A DNA stretch of 64,000 bases from Steroidobacteraceae bacterium (GCA_017853555.1 JAFMJH010000002.1:124001-188000); one strand, 5' to 3'. Numbered from the stretch's first letter, positions 16,679 to 26,768 are shown. The notes: generated from the letters alone by a model not told the origin. Program-made: numbers and translations.

Positions 16679-18838
16679 GTGATCGCGCGGGTCGGCTTGT
16701 CCGTCGCGTTGTGCGTCTGCGCCTGGCCGGCGTTGGCGCAGACGACGTTCGTGCCGAAGCGCGTCACCGTGCCGCGCATCGAGGGCAAGGTGCGCATCGA
16801 CGGCAAGCTGGACGATGCCGCGTGGTCACAAGCGGTCGTGATCCGCGACGTCGTGCAATACAACCCGGGAGACGGTGATCCGCCGAGCGAGCCGACCGAA
16901 TTTTTGTTGATGAGCGATGCCGAGAATCTTTACATCGGCGCACGATTCGGCGACTCCGACCCTGCCGCCATCAAGCGCTCGCAGATGGTGCAGGGGCAAG
17001 GCGTCACCAACGACGACTATCTGCAAGTGGTGCTCGACACTTACAACAATCGTCGCACCGGATATCTCTTCTACGTCAATCCCAACGGCGTGCAACGCGA
17101 TGGTCTGCTGCTCGGCGGCACGACGTTCAACATGGACTGGGACGGCATCTGGGAAGGCGATGCCGCGGTCGATCAGCACGGCTGGACGGCCGAAGTCGCG
17201 CTGCCGTTCAAAACGTTGGCGTTCGATCCGCGTGCGGACGTGTGGGGCATCAATCTCATCCGCTCGATTCGTCGCAAGCGCGAGGACCTCGCGTGGTCGC
17301 AGCGAGATCGACGCATCACCCTCGACTTGGACGGCGAAATCGCCGGCATGGCGGGCCGTGATCAAGGCACGGGCCTCGACGTCGTGCCCTCGATGAACAT
17401 CACCCAGCGCAGCGACTTCGCCGGCGATCGTCGCCGCTTGGTGTCGTCGCCGTCGCTCGACGCGTTCTACCGCATCACGCCATCGCTCGCGGCGGCGCTG
17501 ACGGTCAACACCGACTTCTCCGCGACGGACGTCGACGATCGACAAGTGAATCTCACGCGGTTTTCGTTGTTCTTCCCGGAGAAGCGCGATTTCTTTCTCG
17601 AAGACACCGAGGTGTTCGAGTTCGGCGGTCTGACGCAGAACGGACGACCGTTCTTCTCGCGCACCATCGGCTTGTCGGCGCAAGGCCAACCGATCGATCT
17701 CGACGTCGGGACGCGCATCTCGGGCAAGATCGGGCGCTACACCGTCGGCGCGCTGGCCGTGCGGCAGGGCGACACGCCGGGACTCGCCGCGCAGGATCTG
17801 TTCGTCGGTCGCGCCTATGCGAGTTTCGGCGAGCAATCGACGATCGGCGTGATCGCGACTTCGGGCGATCCCGCCTTCGGCAAACGCAACAGCGTGCTCG
17901 GCGCTGATCTGTTGTTGCGCACGCAGACGTTGGACGCGGATGCGCTGCTGCCCCGCGGCGTGCTCGAAGCGCGGGCGTGGATGCAGCAATCGAGCGGCGC
18001 CGGATCGGTCGGCGAAGACGGTGCGCGCGGTGTTTCGCTCGCGTATCCGAACGACCGCATCGATGCGTTGCTCGGCTACACCGAGATCGACCGCAATTTC
18101 AAACCCGCACTCGGATTCGTCAACCGCACCGACATCGCCGAATCGTTTGCGCGTACGAAGTTCCGGCATCGATTCGAACGCGGCAGCCGCTTGCGCAGTT
18201 GGTTGTACGGCTTCGATCTCAGACAGGTGGAGGATCGCGCCGGACGTCTGCAATCGCGCCAGATGACCGTCACGCCGTTTTCGCTCGAAGATCAGCCGGG
18301 CGACACCATCGCCGTGGACCTTGCGCGCTACACCGAAGTGCTGGCGAAGCCGTTCGTGTTGCCGGGGAGTCTGTCGGTGCCGCTCGGCCGTTACGACTAC
18401 GATCGCGTGCGGCTCTATGGCGCGTCGGCCGGCTTTCGCAGCGTCGCGATGACCTGGGATCTCGAGGGTGGCGATTTTTACGACGGGCGGCGTCGCGATG
18501 CGAAGTTGGGTCTGACGTGGAAGCCCCAATCGCGGCTGCTGCTCGGTGCGGCGGTGCAGAATTCGCAAATCGAATTGCCGCGTTCGCGTTTCACCGCGCG
18601 GGTGTACACGGTGAACGCCAATTATTCCTTCGGCGTGCGTTGGGCGTGGCTCAACATCGCGCAATACGACAACGTGTCGCGTCGGCTCGGCCTCAACAGT
18701 CGGTTGCGATGGTGGCCCACGATGGGCCAGATGGCCTATCTGGTGGTGAACTACGACTGGCGCGAGGACGTGGCGGGCAACTTCCGGCCGTTCCTCGCCG
18801 AAACCACCGTGAAGTTCAACTACACCTTCCGATATTGA
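16679..18838 (+). CDS. DUF5916 outer-membrane barrel protein with CBM9-like domain
   Basis: A 719-residue exported protein. A signal peptide (1-20, ALA-Q) precedes a CBM9-like beta-sandwich (about 30-215: IEGKVRIDGKLDDAAW, NLYIGARF, GWTAEVALPFKTLAF). From about 230 to the end, ending in FNYTFRY, alternating strands suggest a beta-barrel, as in the DUF5916 family. The hallmark FFPEKRDFFLEDTEVFEFG is present near 300. These proteins are common in Xanthomonadales and Bacteroidetes and are thought to be outer-membrane; the substrate is unknown. It starts at GTG 16679, three bases after the TPR gene. It converges with tamB, with 13 bases between. Confidence 0.85.
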   Translation: MIARVGLSVALCVCAWPALAQTTFVPKRVTVPRIEGKVRIDGKLDDAAWSQAVVIRDVVQYNPGDGDPPSEPTEFLLMSDAENLYIGARFGDSDPAAIKRSQMVQGQGVTNDDYLQVVLDTYNNRRTGYLFYVNPNGVQRDGLLLGGTTFNMDWDGIWEGDAAVDQHGWTAEVALPFKTLAFDPRADVWGINLIRSIRRKREDLAWSQRDRRITLDLDGEIAGMAGRDQGTGLDVVPSMNITQRSDFAGDRRRLVSSPSLDAFYRITPSLAAALTVNTDFSATDVDDRQVNLTRFSLFFPEKRDFFLEDTEVFEFGGLTQNGRPFFSRTIGLSAQGQPIDLDVGTRISGKIGRYTVGALAVRQGDTPGLAAQDLFVGRAYASFGEQSTIGVIATSGDPAFGKRNSVLGADLLLRTQTLDADALLPRGVLEARAWMQQSSGAGSVGEDGARGVSLAYPNDRIDALLGYTEIDRNFKPALGFVNRTDIAESFARTKFRHRFERGSRLRSWLYGFDLRQVEDRAGRLQSRQMTVTPFSLEDQPGDTIAVDLARYTEVLAKPFVLPGSLSVPLGRYDYDRVRLYGASAGFRSVAMTWDLEGGDFYDGRRRDAKLGLTWKPQSRLLLGAAVQNSQIELPRSRFTARVYTVNANYSFGVRWAWLNIAQYDNVSRRLGLNSRLRWWPTMGQMAYLVVNYDWREDVAGNFRPFLAETTVKFNYTFRY

Positions 18839-18851
18839 CGGCGCTGCGCGC

Positions 18852-21800
18852 TCAATTCTTTTCGAGGGTGTAGACGATGTCGGCGCTGGCGTTCTTGCCG
18901 GCTTCGGTTTTGAGCGTCCAGCGATCGTTCAAGGTATAGCGCAGCTTGATGGTGTTGATCGCTTCGGCGAGCGCGATGCCGTAGCTCACGTACAAGCGCG
19001 ACGAGAGATATTTGCCGAGCACCAGCGATGTTTCGTTGGCGAGATTCTGCTCGATCCCCACGTCTTCGATGCCGATCTTCGAGCCGAGTTGCTGCGCGAG
19101 CAGGGCGCTGCCCTGCGCGATCAGCGCGCTGCGACCCGAGGTGGCCACGTCGCCGCTGCGCGCGCCTTCGAGCGTGCCGCCGGCGATGATCAGCGACACG
19201 ATCTGCGATTGCGGCAAGGAGGGCTCGGCGAAGAACGTCATGCGCGGCGAGCGCAGAGTGCCGCGCACGTTGACGCCGGCTTTGACGTCCGGAAATTCTT
19301 TGGTGGCGCGCAGATCGACACCGGGGTCATTGAGCAGGCCGCCCGAGAAAATCAATCGACCGCGATCGATGTCGAGGCGTCGACCGAGCGCGACGTATTT
19401 GCCCTCGGTGATGCCGAGCTCGCCCGAGCCTCGATTCGTGCCGCCCGGGCTCGTTTGCACGGCGAGGCTGCCGGTGAGTCGGCCGCTCAAACCGAAGCTG
19501 TCGAGCGTGACTTTGTCGCCGAGCAAAAGTTTGAGATCGCTCGTGACGCGGAACGTTCCGGCCGGATCGGGCGGCGCTTCGCCGGCGCGCCGCTCGTCCA
19601 CCGAGGGCAGCACGGCGCCGGTGAGATCGGCCGGCACGATGCGCGCAAACGGAATGGTGACCGTGCCGCTCGCCTGCAGATCGCGGCCATCGACTTTGAA
19701 GGTCAGATCCGGCGTGGCGTGAATGCGCGCTTCGGGCACGTCCACCAATTTCAGATCGTTGCCGGTGATGCGCAATTGGCCGTAGGGAAGACGGTTGCGC
19801 CACACGAGTTCGCCGGCCGCGCTCAAGCGACCCGCCCCGGCGGATCCGGTGGCGGCGAATTTGAAACCGTTGTCGAGCATGCGCGCTTCGGCGTTCACGC
19901 CGCGCAGCGCGAGATTCACTTGATAGAGATCGAGCTCGCCGTTTTCGACGCGTATCGAGCCGTTCACGAGCGGCGCGCCGAGTGAACCGCCGAACTCGAG
20001 GTCGGCGCGCAATTGACCGGCGGCGCGATCGATTTCCGGCACGTACAGATGCACGAAGGCCAGCGCGTTCGAGTCGATGCGCAATGCGGCGGTGAGCGGC
20101 GCTTCGCGCCAGCGGGCGCCGAGCGCGCCGGTGCGCAAGCTGCCGTCCGCGCGACCGGCTTCGCCGGCGCTGATGCGCAATTCGCCGTTCAAACCTGCGG
20201 CCGTGGCCTCGAGATGAACGGTGCCCGAGCCGAGCGGAATCAGATCTTCCTTGCCGCCGACGCGTTGCCACCGCAATCGCGCCTGGGTGATGTCGGCGTG
20301 CGCCTTGCCGAGGATCGGTTCGTCGCCTTGCGCACCGAATTCGGCGCTCAAGTCGACCAAGCCCTCGTAACTCGCACGCTGATTGGGTTTGGCGAGCAGA
20401 CTGCCGAGCGGCAACCGACGAATATCGAGCGCCGCATTCCAGCCCGTGCCGTTCAAGCCACCCGCCGCACACAAGGTGCCGTCACCGGTGAGTTCTTCGC
20501 CGCCACGGCCACGCAGACAAAAGCGCGTGGCGTCGAGCAGACGCGGCGCGATGCGCAGGTTGAAGGCATCGACCAGCCCCAATTCGGCATCGCTCGCCAG
20601 ATCGAGATCGAACTTCGTCCAACGCGTGCTCCAGATGTCGTCACGCAAGTCACCCGAGCCGCGCGCCACGAGACGCAAGTCCGTGCCTTGCACATCGAGC
20701 GCGAAGTCGTGCGCGAGCGCGCGACCGTCGAGGCGAAACTCCGCGCGCTCGAGCTTTCGACCCGGCAGCGTGATGTTGCGCAGGGCGATGCGACCGCGCG
20801 CCGCATCGGCCATGTCGACGTCGACCTCGAGTCGCTGCGCTTGCACGCCGAACAGATCGAGAGCTTCGCCACTGCCGCGCAATTGCAGCTGCGGCGCCTG
20901 TGCCGTGCCGCGGATCGTGCCGTCGAGTTGCAGGCGTCCGCGACCTTGCGGCGTGATCACGCCGAGATCCTCGGCGAGGATGCGGAATCGCAAATCGCGC
21001 GCCCGCGGCGCGAGCGCGCCATCGGCGAAGACGCGCAGACCGCCCGCGCGCAGGTCGAGTCGTTCGAAGGCGAGCGTATCGCCGGCCAGTTTGATCGTGC
21101 CACTGCCCTGCGCGGGCAGGCCGCGCAAACGACCACCGAGATCGCGCAGCGTGATCGCGAGTGCGCTGCCATCGCCGCGCCCTCGACCTTCGACGGCATA
21201 CGCGAACGCGAGCGCGCCCGGCAGCGTGGGCTGGATCTTTGCCGGATCGAGATTGCGGGCATTGCCTGCGAACGCCCAGCGCAGCGTCGGCCGCCATTGC
21301 AGTTCGCCACGCGTTTCGGCGCTGCCGCCCAGCACCTCGAGTGCGCCGCGTGCGACGCGCAAGGTGCCGCGATCGAGCGTGCCGCTCGCGCGTGCGTAGG
21401 CGGCGGGCAGTGTGCCGAGGCGCAGGTCACCGTCGTAGTTGTAGGCATACGGCCAGACGCCCTCGAGCGTCGCGCGGCCGCGTTCACTCGCGAAAGTTTT
21501 GCTCATGCCGTTCAACGGCCAACGCAGTCGTGCCCAATCGCTGCGCAGTTCGAGTCGCGGGCCATTCTCCGGAAAGGCGATGCGACCGTCGATCCGCACG
21601 TCGGCGTCGGAGCCCGGGTGATGCAGGGCGAGTCGTTGCACTTCGAGCGTGCCGCGTGCATAGCGCCCGAAGAAATCGACGTCGACGCGCCCGGCGCGCA
21701 GACCGGTCGGTGTCAGCGCGCCGCGCGCACGGTAACCGTCGCGATCGATGCGCAACGCAAGTTCGCCGACGATGGGGCCGAACACGTCGCTCGCGCCCCA

Positions 21801-22598
21801 GCGCTCGAGCGCAAGATCTCTCACCAGCGCGCGGCCGTCGATGCCCCAGGGCGCGAACGAGCGCAACGTCGCATCGCGCAGATCGGCGCGGAACGGTTCG
21901 ACGAGCCCGCCGGTGAGCGTCATGGAATTCAAATCGCCGCGCCCTTCGACTGCCGCCACCCAGCGCGGCGCATTGCGCGGCGTTGCCGTGGCGCGCGCCG
22001 TGACGTCGAAGCGCAGCGGATCGGCAGCGGTCATCAGACCGTTGGCCTGCAACTCGAAGACGCCGAGTCGGCTGCGCGATTCGGTCACGCGCAGCGTGCG
22101 CGGGCGCAAGGTGGCATCGGCCACGATGTCGTCGAATTCGACGGGCGCGCCGGTGACCGGATGAATGGTCAGCTTGTCGATGCGCACCGGCGTCGCGGTG
22201 ATCGACAACAATTCCGGCAAAAATCGCGGTACGCGGCGGATCGGCGGCGTGCGCCGCGGGTGCAGCGCGATATCGACGTCAGCCAGTTTGAACTCGGTGG
22301 TCCTGACCGACTGCCACAGCAGAGGCAATACGCGTACCGTCGCATCGAGGTCGCGCACCGTGACCGTGACGAGTTCGTGTTCGACGCGCACCAGGTTCAC
22401 GTGTACGCCCCGCGCGAGCGAGCCGCGGATGCCCTCGATCTGCAGACGCACTCCGGCGATTTCTTTGGGCACACGCGAGACCGCCAGCTGCAGCGCGCTC
22501 TGCGAATTCACGAGCCACAGCAGGGTCGCCAGCGGCACGCTGACGAGCAGCAGGGCGGCGACGCCACTCCACAACGATCGGCGTGTCATGCGCAGCAT
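18852..22598 (-). CDS. tamB: Translocation and assembly module inner-membrane component TamB
   Basis: A 1248-residue protein anchored in the inner membrane by one N-terminal helix (about 11-31), with a very long periplasmic beta-rich body and a C-terminal DUF490/TamB domain (last about 350 residues, including GSLAVQTSPGG, DPGVDLRATKEFPDVKAGVNVRGTL and YVSYGIALAEAINTIKLRYTL). TamB bridges the envelope and works with TamA in outer-membrane protein insertion and lipid transport. The length is normal. The ATG at 22598 overlaps the tamA stop (TGATG); a GTG three bases earlier is also possible. The tamA-tamB order and overlap are as in other proteobacteria. Confidence 0.95.
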   Translation of the reverse strand: MLRMTRRSLWSGVAALLLVSVPLATLLWLVNSQSALQLAVSRVPKEIAGVRLQIEGIRGSLARGVHVNLVRVEHELVTVTVRDLDATVRVLPLLWQSVRTTEFKLADVDIALHPRRTPPIRRVPRFLPELLSITATPVRIDKLTIHPVTGAPVEFDDIVADATLRPRTLRVTESRSRLGVFELQANGLMTAADPLRFDVTARATATPRNAPRWVAAVEGRGDLNSMTLTGGLVEPFRADLRDATLRSFAPWGIDGRALVRDLALERWGASDVFGPIVGELALRIDRDGYRARGALTPTGLRAGRVDVDFFGRYARGTLEVQRLALHHPGSDADVRIDGRIAFPENGPRLELRSDWARLRWPLNGMSKTFASERGRATLEGVWPYAYNYDGDLRLGTLPAAYARASGTLDRGTLRVARGALEVLGGSAETRGELQWRPTLRWAFAGNARNLDPAKIQPTLPGALAFAYAVEGRGRGDGSALAITLRDLGGRLRGLPAQGSGTIKLAGDTLAFERLDLRAGGLRVFADGALAPRARDLRFRILAEDLGVITPQGRGRLQLDGTIRGTAQAPQLQLRGSGEALDLFGVQAQRLEVDVDMADAARGRIALRNITLPGRKLERAEFRLDGRALAHDFALDVQGTDLRLVARGSGDLRDDIWSTRWTKFDLDLASDAELGLVDAFNLRIAPRLLDATRFCLRGRGGEELTGDGTLCAAGGLNGTGWNAALDIRRLPLGSLLAKPNQRASYEGLVDLSAEFGAQGDEPILGKAHADITQARLRWQRVGGKEDLIPLGSGTVHLEATAAGLNGELRISAGEAGRADGSLRTGALGARWREAPLTAALRIDSNALAFVHLYVPEIDRAAGQLRADLEFGGSLGAPLVNGSIRVENGELDLYQVNLALRGVNAEARMLDNGFKFAATGSAGAGRLSAAGELVWRNRLPYGQLRITGNDLKLVDVPEARIHATPDLTFKVDGRDLQASGTVTIPFARIVPADLTGAVLPSVDERRAGEAPPDPAGTFRVTSDLKLLLGDKVTLDSFGLSGRLTGSLAVQTSPGGTNRGSGELGITEGKYVALGRRLDIDRGRLIFSGGLLNDPGVDLRATKEFPDVKAGVNVRGTLRSPRMTFFAEPSLPQSQIVSLIIAGGTLEGARSGDVATSGRSALIAQGSALLAQQLGSKIGIEDVGIEQNLANETSLVLGKYLSSRLYVSYGIALAEAINTIKLRYTLNDRWTLKTEAGKNASADIVYTLEKN

Positions 22599-24418
22599 CA
22601 CAATTTGGGCGAGAAGTTCAGATGCAGCCGCGGGCCAGGCAGTGCATCGAAGCCGCGCAGCGTGCCGCAGCGCGGATCGGGTTTGACGTTGCGGCAGGAA
22701 GGGTTGCTCAGCGGTTGCGCGATGTCGATGCCGAGCGTGACCACCGGCAGACGCACGCGCAAACCGATGCCGGCGGAATACTGCAAAGGATCACCGAAAC
22801 GATCGAACGCGCTGCCGGTGTCGACGAATGCCGCCAGACCGAAATTGCGCGGCAAATCGCGGATCACTTCGGCCGTGCCCGTGAACAGATGTCGTCCGCC
22901 GATCTTCGCGCCACCGGCGTCGGTCGGTGACAAATCGTTGTAGCCGAAGCCGCGCACGCTGCGATCGCCGCCGGCGAAGAAGCGCTCCGTGCCCGGCAAA
23001 TCGGCGGCGCTCGAACCGGCCGTGATGCCGAGTTGTCCGCGCAGGAACACGTGCCACTTCGGTGCGAGGTCGAGCACGCGCTCGGCATCGAGGCGCAATT
23101 GCAGATAATCGCTGTTGGCGCCGAGCGTGCGCGCGGAGCCGCGCACTTCGACCGACAAGGTGCGCGAGAACAAGGCCTCGCCGAGATAGCCGCGCGGCAC
23201 CGAGGCGTAACTCACGCCCGGAATGACCAAGGTCGTCGATTGGGCGATCGAGGTGGAGAGTGCCGTTTCGGTGGTGATGGTGCGCGTGCGGGCGAGGGAT
23301 GCGAAAAACACGCGCTGCCACGCGCCGAGTACTTGCGTCACCGCCGGTCTGAAACGTGTCGTTCGCGTTTCGAGATCGCCGAGGTCGTCGCGCGATTGGC
23401 GAAATTCGAGCTCGAGTTTTTCGAGTGCCGGATCACCGATGGGCAGCAGATAACGCGCTTCGAGCGATTGCTCGAGTTGCGCGGCTTTCAGGTCGGCGCG
23501 GAAGCGGTGCCCGCGATCGTTGAGCCGGCGATTTTCCCAGCCGAGCGTGCCGCGCGCTTTGGTGTCGGTGGCGAAGCCTGCGCCGACGGTATAGCGATTG
23601 CGCCGATTCGGTTCGGTGCGAATGTCGACCGGGATGGTGTGCGTGTCGGGGTCCGGCGTGCCGGAGATCACCTCGACCGAAGAAAAATACTGGCTGTCGT
23701 CGAGCGCGAACTGCGTACGCAGCAGTTCGCCCGCATCGTACGGCGCGCCTTGTGCAAAGCGCAGATAGCGGCGCACGAAATCTTCGTCGAGCCCGACTTC
23801 TTCGACGCGCGTCTTGCCGAAGGAATAACGCGGGCCGGTGTCGAGCACCAGCGCGATCTGCGCGCGGCGGTTCTGCGCATCGACTTCGAGTTCGCTGCGC
23901 GCGAACGTCGCTTCGGCGTAACCGAGCGTCGCGGCGGTGCGTCGCAGTTCGTCTTTGATGCCGTCGTAGAGCGCGTGCTGCAGACGCGCACCGGTCCGCA
24001 AGCTGCGTGCCTCGAGGATGCGCCGGAAGGCGGGGTTGGTGGCGCCGGGGCCGCGCACGTCGAGCAACACTTCGGCGAGCACCACCGGCGCGCGCGGGTC
24101 GATGTCGATGCGCGCTCGCCAGCGTCCGGGCCCGACGGCGTCGATCGTGGTCGTTACTTTGGGATCGTAGTAGCCGAAGGGGCGCAGCGCGGCGCTCGCT
24201 TCGCGCTCGGTACGTTCCTGCAGGCGCGCGATGAGTGCTTCGTCGAGATCGTCGCGGTTCCGATAGCGCTCGAGGCTGAGCAGGATGAGTACGTTGCGGC
24301 GCAGGTCTCCGTCGACGCCCTGGATCTGGATGTCGACGTCCGCGCGGGACGGCACGGCGCCGAGCAGCCCGAGCAGCGCGGCCGCGAAGATCCGGACGGA
24401 GACGGCTGTGCGTTGCAT
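22598..24418 (-). CDS. tamA: Translocation and assembly module outer-membrane component TamA
   Basis: A 606-residue Omp85-family outer-membrane protein. A signal peptide (1-26) is followed by three POTRA domains (to about 265) and a 16-strand barrel. The lid-lock motif region GGDRSVRGFGYND is present near 485, as in BamA/TamA. TamA forms the outer-membrane partner of TamB. The C-terminus ends in PGPRLHLNFSPKL, shorter than the usual terminal Phe strand signal but with an aromatic four residues from the end. It is the first gene of a coupled pair; the upstream gene is 22 bases away on the same strand, so read-through from nudC-NRDE is likely. Confidence 0.95.
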   Translation of the reverse strand: MQRTAVSVRIFAAALLGLLGAVPSRADVDIQIQGVDGDLRRNVLILLSLERYRNRDDLDEALIARLQERTEREASAALRPFGYYDPKVTTTIDAVGPGRWRARIDIDPRAPVVLAEVLLDVRGPGATNPAFRRILEARSLRTGARLQHALYDGIKDELRRTAATLGYAEATFARSELEVDAQNRRAQIALVLDTGPRYSFGKTRVEEVGLDEDFVRRYLRFAQGAPYDAGELLRTQFALDDSQYFSSVEVISGTPDPDTHTIPVDIRTEPNRRNRYTVGAGFATDTKARGTLGWENRRLNDRGHRFRADLKAAQLEQSLEARYLLPIGDPALEKLELEFRQSRDDLGDLETRTTRFRPAVTQVLGAWQRVFFASLARTRTITTETALSTSIAQSTTLVIPGVSYASVPRGYLGEALFSRTLSVEVRGSARTLGANSDYLQLRLDAERVLDLAPKWHVFLRGQLGITAGSSAADLPGTERFFAGGDRSVRGFGYNDLSPTDAGGAKIGGRHLFTGTAEVIRDLPRNFGLAAFVDTGSAFDRFGDPLQYSAGIGLRVRLPVVTLGIDIAQPLSNPSCRNVKPDPRCGTLRGFDALPGPRLHLNFSPKL

Positions 24419-24440
24419 CGAGCCGCGATTTTATAGGTTT

Positions 24441-25229
24441 TCAGTGGGTCGCGTGTGGCCACTCGCCCGGTGCGGCATGCCACCGAGCGCAGCCGGATTG
24501 CAGCCCTGCGGCGTCGAACGAACGCTCTTCGAAATCCACGCTGCCGTCGCGGCCGAGCAGCAACACGCTCGAGCAACGGGTGCCGTATTCGGCGTGCATG
24601 ACGAACGGTGCGGAGAGGATGTGCTCCCACTCGGCGCCGATGCCCGTGTTCGGCAGCGAGCCGGGATCGGCGCGACGTCGATCATCGAGCGCGCGCCACA
24701 AGGGAGCCGGGTCGTCGGCCGCCGCCGTCACCCAGTCCTGCAGCGTATCGCGCAGCCGTGCCAGCTTCGGCCACGGGGTATCGAGCGTGTGGTTGCTGAG
24801 TCCGTGCACGCCGCGCTCGAGCGCCCGTGCATAGCGGTCGCTGCGGTTGGAGGCGTACCAAAGCTCGTGTTCATCGGCGAGCAAAAGATTGAAGCCGGCA
24901 TAACCCGGCGTGTCGTCGGCCAAATCCGCGAGGAACCGCTCGGGCCCGCTTGCGCTCGCGAGATAGTCGACGATCAAGCGGCCGCGGGTGGGCGCGCTGC
25001 GGCGCGGGCGCGCGCGTTCGCGATAGTTGGTGATCAAGCCGAAGCGTCGTTGCCGATCGAGGGCGAACCACGTGCCGCCGGCCTGCAGATCACGCCCGGC
25101 GAGCAGATGCGGCGCATCGGGCCACGGCGCGACGGGGGCCGCCGTGCGCGCGTGGTATTCGTCGCGATTCGCCACGACGATGGCGCGATAGCGAGGATGG
25201 ATATCCCAGGCGAGGGCGACCAGGCACAT
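24441..25229 (-). CDS. NRDE-family (TANGO2-like) protein
   Basis: A 262-residue cytoplasmic protein of the NRDE/TANGO2 family. It begins MCLVALAW and carries the name-giving ANRDEYHAR motif near 20-28, then GGTWFALDRQRRFGLITNYRE near 51-71 and YAGFNLLLAD. The family is Ntn-hydrolase-like, with Cys2 as the possible nucleophile; its biochemical role is debated, with haem handling proposed for the animal protein. The ATG overlaps the nudC stop (ATGA), so NudC and this protein are translated together. It is 22 bases upstream of tamA. Confidence 0.9.
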   Translation of the reverse strand: MCLVALAWDIHPRYRAIVVANRDEYHARTAAPVAPWPDAPHLLAGRDLQAGGTWFALDRQRRFGLITNYRERARPRRSAPTRGRLIVDYLASASGPERFLADLADDTPGYAGFNLLLADEHELWYASNRSDRYARALERGVHGLSNHTLDTPWPKLARLRDTLQDWVTAAADDPAPLWRALDDRRRADPGSLPNTGIGAEWEHILSAPFVMHAEYGTRCSSVLLLGRDGSVDFEERSFDAAGLQSGCARWHAAPGEWPHATH

Positions 25230-26164
25230 CAGCGGCGCGTGGCGTCTTGCGGCCGCAACCAGCGCTCGATGAGACGCCGCGAAATCGAGGTCGCAGGCGG
25301 CAGGATGGCCGCGCCGGCGAGCAGCTCTTCGCGCGTGAACCAGCGGGCATCTTCGAGCTCGCTGCCGGCGCGCGCGATCGAGCCGGGGGCCGCCGTGGCT
25401 TCGAAGCCGAGCATCAGTGAGGCGGGGAACGGCCAGGGCTGCGACGAGTGATAGCGCGCGTGCGCGACGCTCACGCCGGTTTCTTCGAGCACTTCGCGGG
25501 CGACCGCATCTTCGAGGCTCTCGCCCGGCTCGACGAAGCCCGCGATCGTCGAGTAGCGCCCCGGCGCCCAGCTCGCTTGACGACCGAGCAAGGCGCGTTC
25601 GCCATCGCTCACCAGCACGATGATCGCCGGATCGATGCGCGGAAAAAATTCGGTGCCGCAGGTGCTCGACGTGCAGCACATCACGTGTCCCGCGCGCGTC
25701 GGCACGCTGGGTGCGCCGCAGATTCCGCAATGACGGTGGCGTCGTTGCCAGTGCACGATGGCGCGCGCATAGGCGAGCAGGCCCGCTTCGGTCGCATCGA
25801 TTTGCGGCGCGAGTGGTCGCAAATCTTCGAAGCGCGCATCGTCGTTGGCCGCCACGGCAAGCGCGGCGGCTGCATCGTCCGCCTCGTCGAGTTGCAGCAG
25901 CAGACATTGCGCGTCGCGATACCAGCCGAGCAGCACGAGATCCTGGTCGGTGGCCCGCCGCACGAGCGGATGCGTCGCATCGACGAAGACGATCGAAGGT
26001 TGCGCGCCCGCGATCAGCTGTGCCGTGCCGCGCGCGACCATGAAGCGCGCTTGCGGATCGTTGCGCGCCTGCTCGGGCCAATCGTGACGTTCACGCCATT
26101 CGGCGCGCCGGTCGATGTACGGCCCGGCGAGAAAGTTCGGATCCGGAATGGGTGGACTTGGCAT
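25229..26164 (-). CDS. nudC: NAD(H) pyrophosphatase / RNA deNADding hydrolase NudC
   Basis: A 311-residue Nudix enzyme that cleaves NADH to NMNH and AMP and removes NAD caps from RNA 5' ends. Features: an N-terminal domain, a four-Cys zinc ribbon (C146, C149, C163 or C164, C169), the Nudix box at about 209-231 (GFVEPGES...REVLEETGV), and the diagnostic SQPWPFP at 241-247 that sets NADH pyrophosphatase apart from other Nudix proteins. ATG 26164 gives the family's FLAGPYIDRRAEWR opening. The start lies inside the 3' end of the FlhC-like gene, in another frame. Confidence 0.94.
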   Translation of the reverse strand: MPSPPIPDPNFLAGPYIDRRAEWRERHDWPEQARNDPQARFMVARGTAQLIAGAQPSIVFVDATHPLVRRATDQDLVLLGWYRDAQCLLLQLDEADDAAAALAVAANDDARFEDLRPLAPQIDATEAGLLAYARAIVHWQRRHRHCGICGAPSVPTRAGHVMCCTSSTCGTEFFPRIDPAIIVLVSDGERALLGRQASWAPGRYSTIAGFVEPGESLEDAVAREVLEETGVSVAHARYHSSQPWPFPASLMLGFEATAAPGSIARAGSELEDARWFTREELLAGAAILPPATSISRRLIERWLRPQDATRR

Positions 26165-26768
26165 GTTCGGGGGTCGTCGCACGACCGGCACTGCGTTGGG
26201 CGGCGGCGGTCGAGGTCGGGATTCTAACAGTGTCTTCGCGCAGCGGCTCGGTGCAGGCGCTGCAAGGCGGTCTTTGAATCGCGGCCAATTCGATGATGTT
26301 GAGTGCGCCGCAGCCGCGGCACTGGCCGGTGCGGATTTCGTCGCCGCGGGCGAGCGTGTCGGCGAGCAGTGCGGCGTGCTCGAATTCGATGTGCGGTGCG
26401 GTGACGACGTGGCGGTAGCTTTCGTAGGCGTCGCAGAGCCGGTGACCTTCGTCGAGGGTCGGCGCCATCCGACCACTCGGTTGCAGGCGGATCGCGGCGA
26501 ACAGCGTCAGCGTCGCGGCGAGCGTGCGCGTATCGGCTTCGACGGCGCCGGGATTGAGGAAATAGGTCCATTGTCGCGGTGACTTGCCGCGGCGACGACG
26601 GACCGGATGTTCGTCGCGCACGTACGAGCGATACAGCTTGCGGACGCGATCCTGCGTGAGGCCCGTCCAATTGCAGATCGTGCGCGTGCGCGCCTCGAGC
26701 CCGATGAGGCGGAACGCCAGGTCGTGACGCAAGCGGTCGCGGCTGTAGCGTGATTCGGTGATGCGCAT
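26091..26768 (-). CDS. FlhC-like transcriptional regulator
   Basis: A 225-residue protein that resembles FlhC, the DNA-binding half of the FlhDC flagellar master regulator. It shares the helical N-terminus (LAFRLIGLEARTRTICNWTGLTQDRVRKLYRSY) and the four-Cys zinc site: C150xxC153 and C169xxC172, matching the spacing in FlhC. The tail after about 185 is Thr/Arg/Ser-rich and overlaps nudC by 74 bases. No flhD is adjacent and no flagellar genes are in the window, so the target may not be motility. It is divergent from the unknown 26883 gene across 114 bp. Identification rests on remembered resemblance, not alignment. Confidence 0.6.
   Translation of the reverse strand: MRITESRYSRDRLRHDLAFRLIGLEARTRTICNWTGLTQDRVRKLYRSYVRDEHPVRRRRGKSPRQWTYFLNPGAVEADTRTLAATLTLFAAIRLQPSGRMAPTLDEGHRLCDAYESYRHVVTAPHIEFEHAALLADTLARGDEIRTGQCRGCGALNIIELAAIQRPPCSACTEPLREDTVRIPTSTAAAQRSAGRATTPEHAKSTHSGSELSRRAVHRPARRMA

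Noticed and set aside
20013-22943. A 976-codon open frame opposite tamB and the end of tamA
   Set aside because: Low-complexity Arg/Ala/Glu/Gln composition without domains, and it overlaps well-supported genes.
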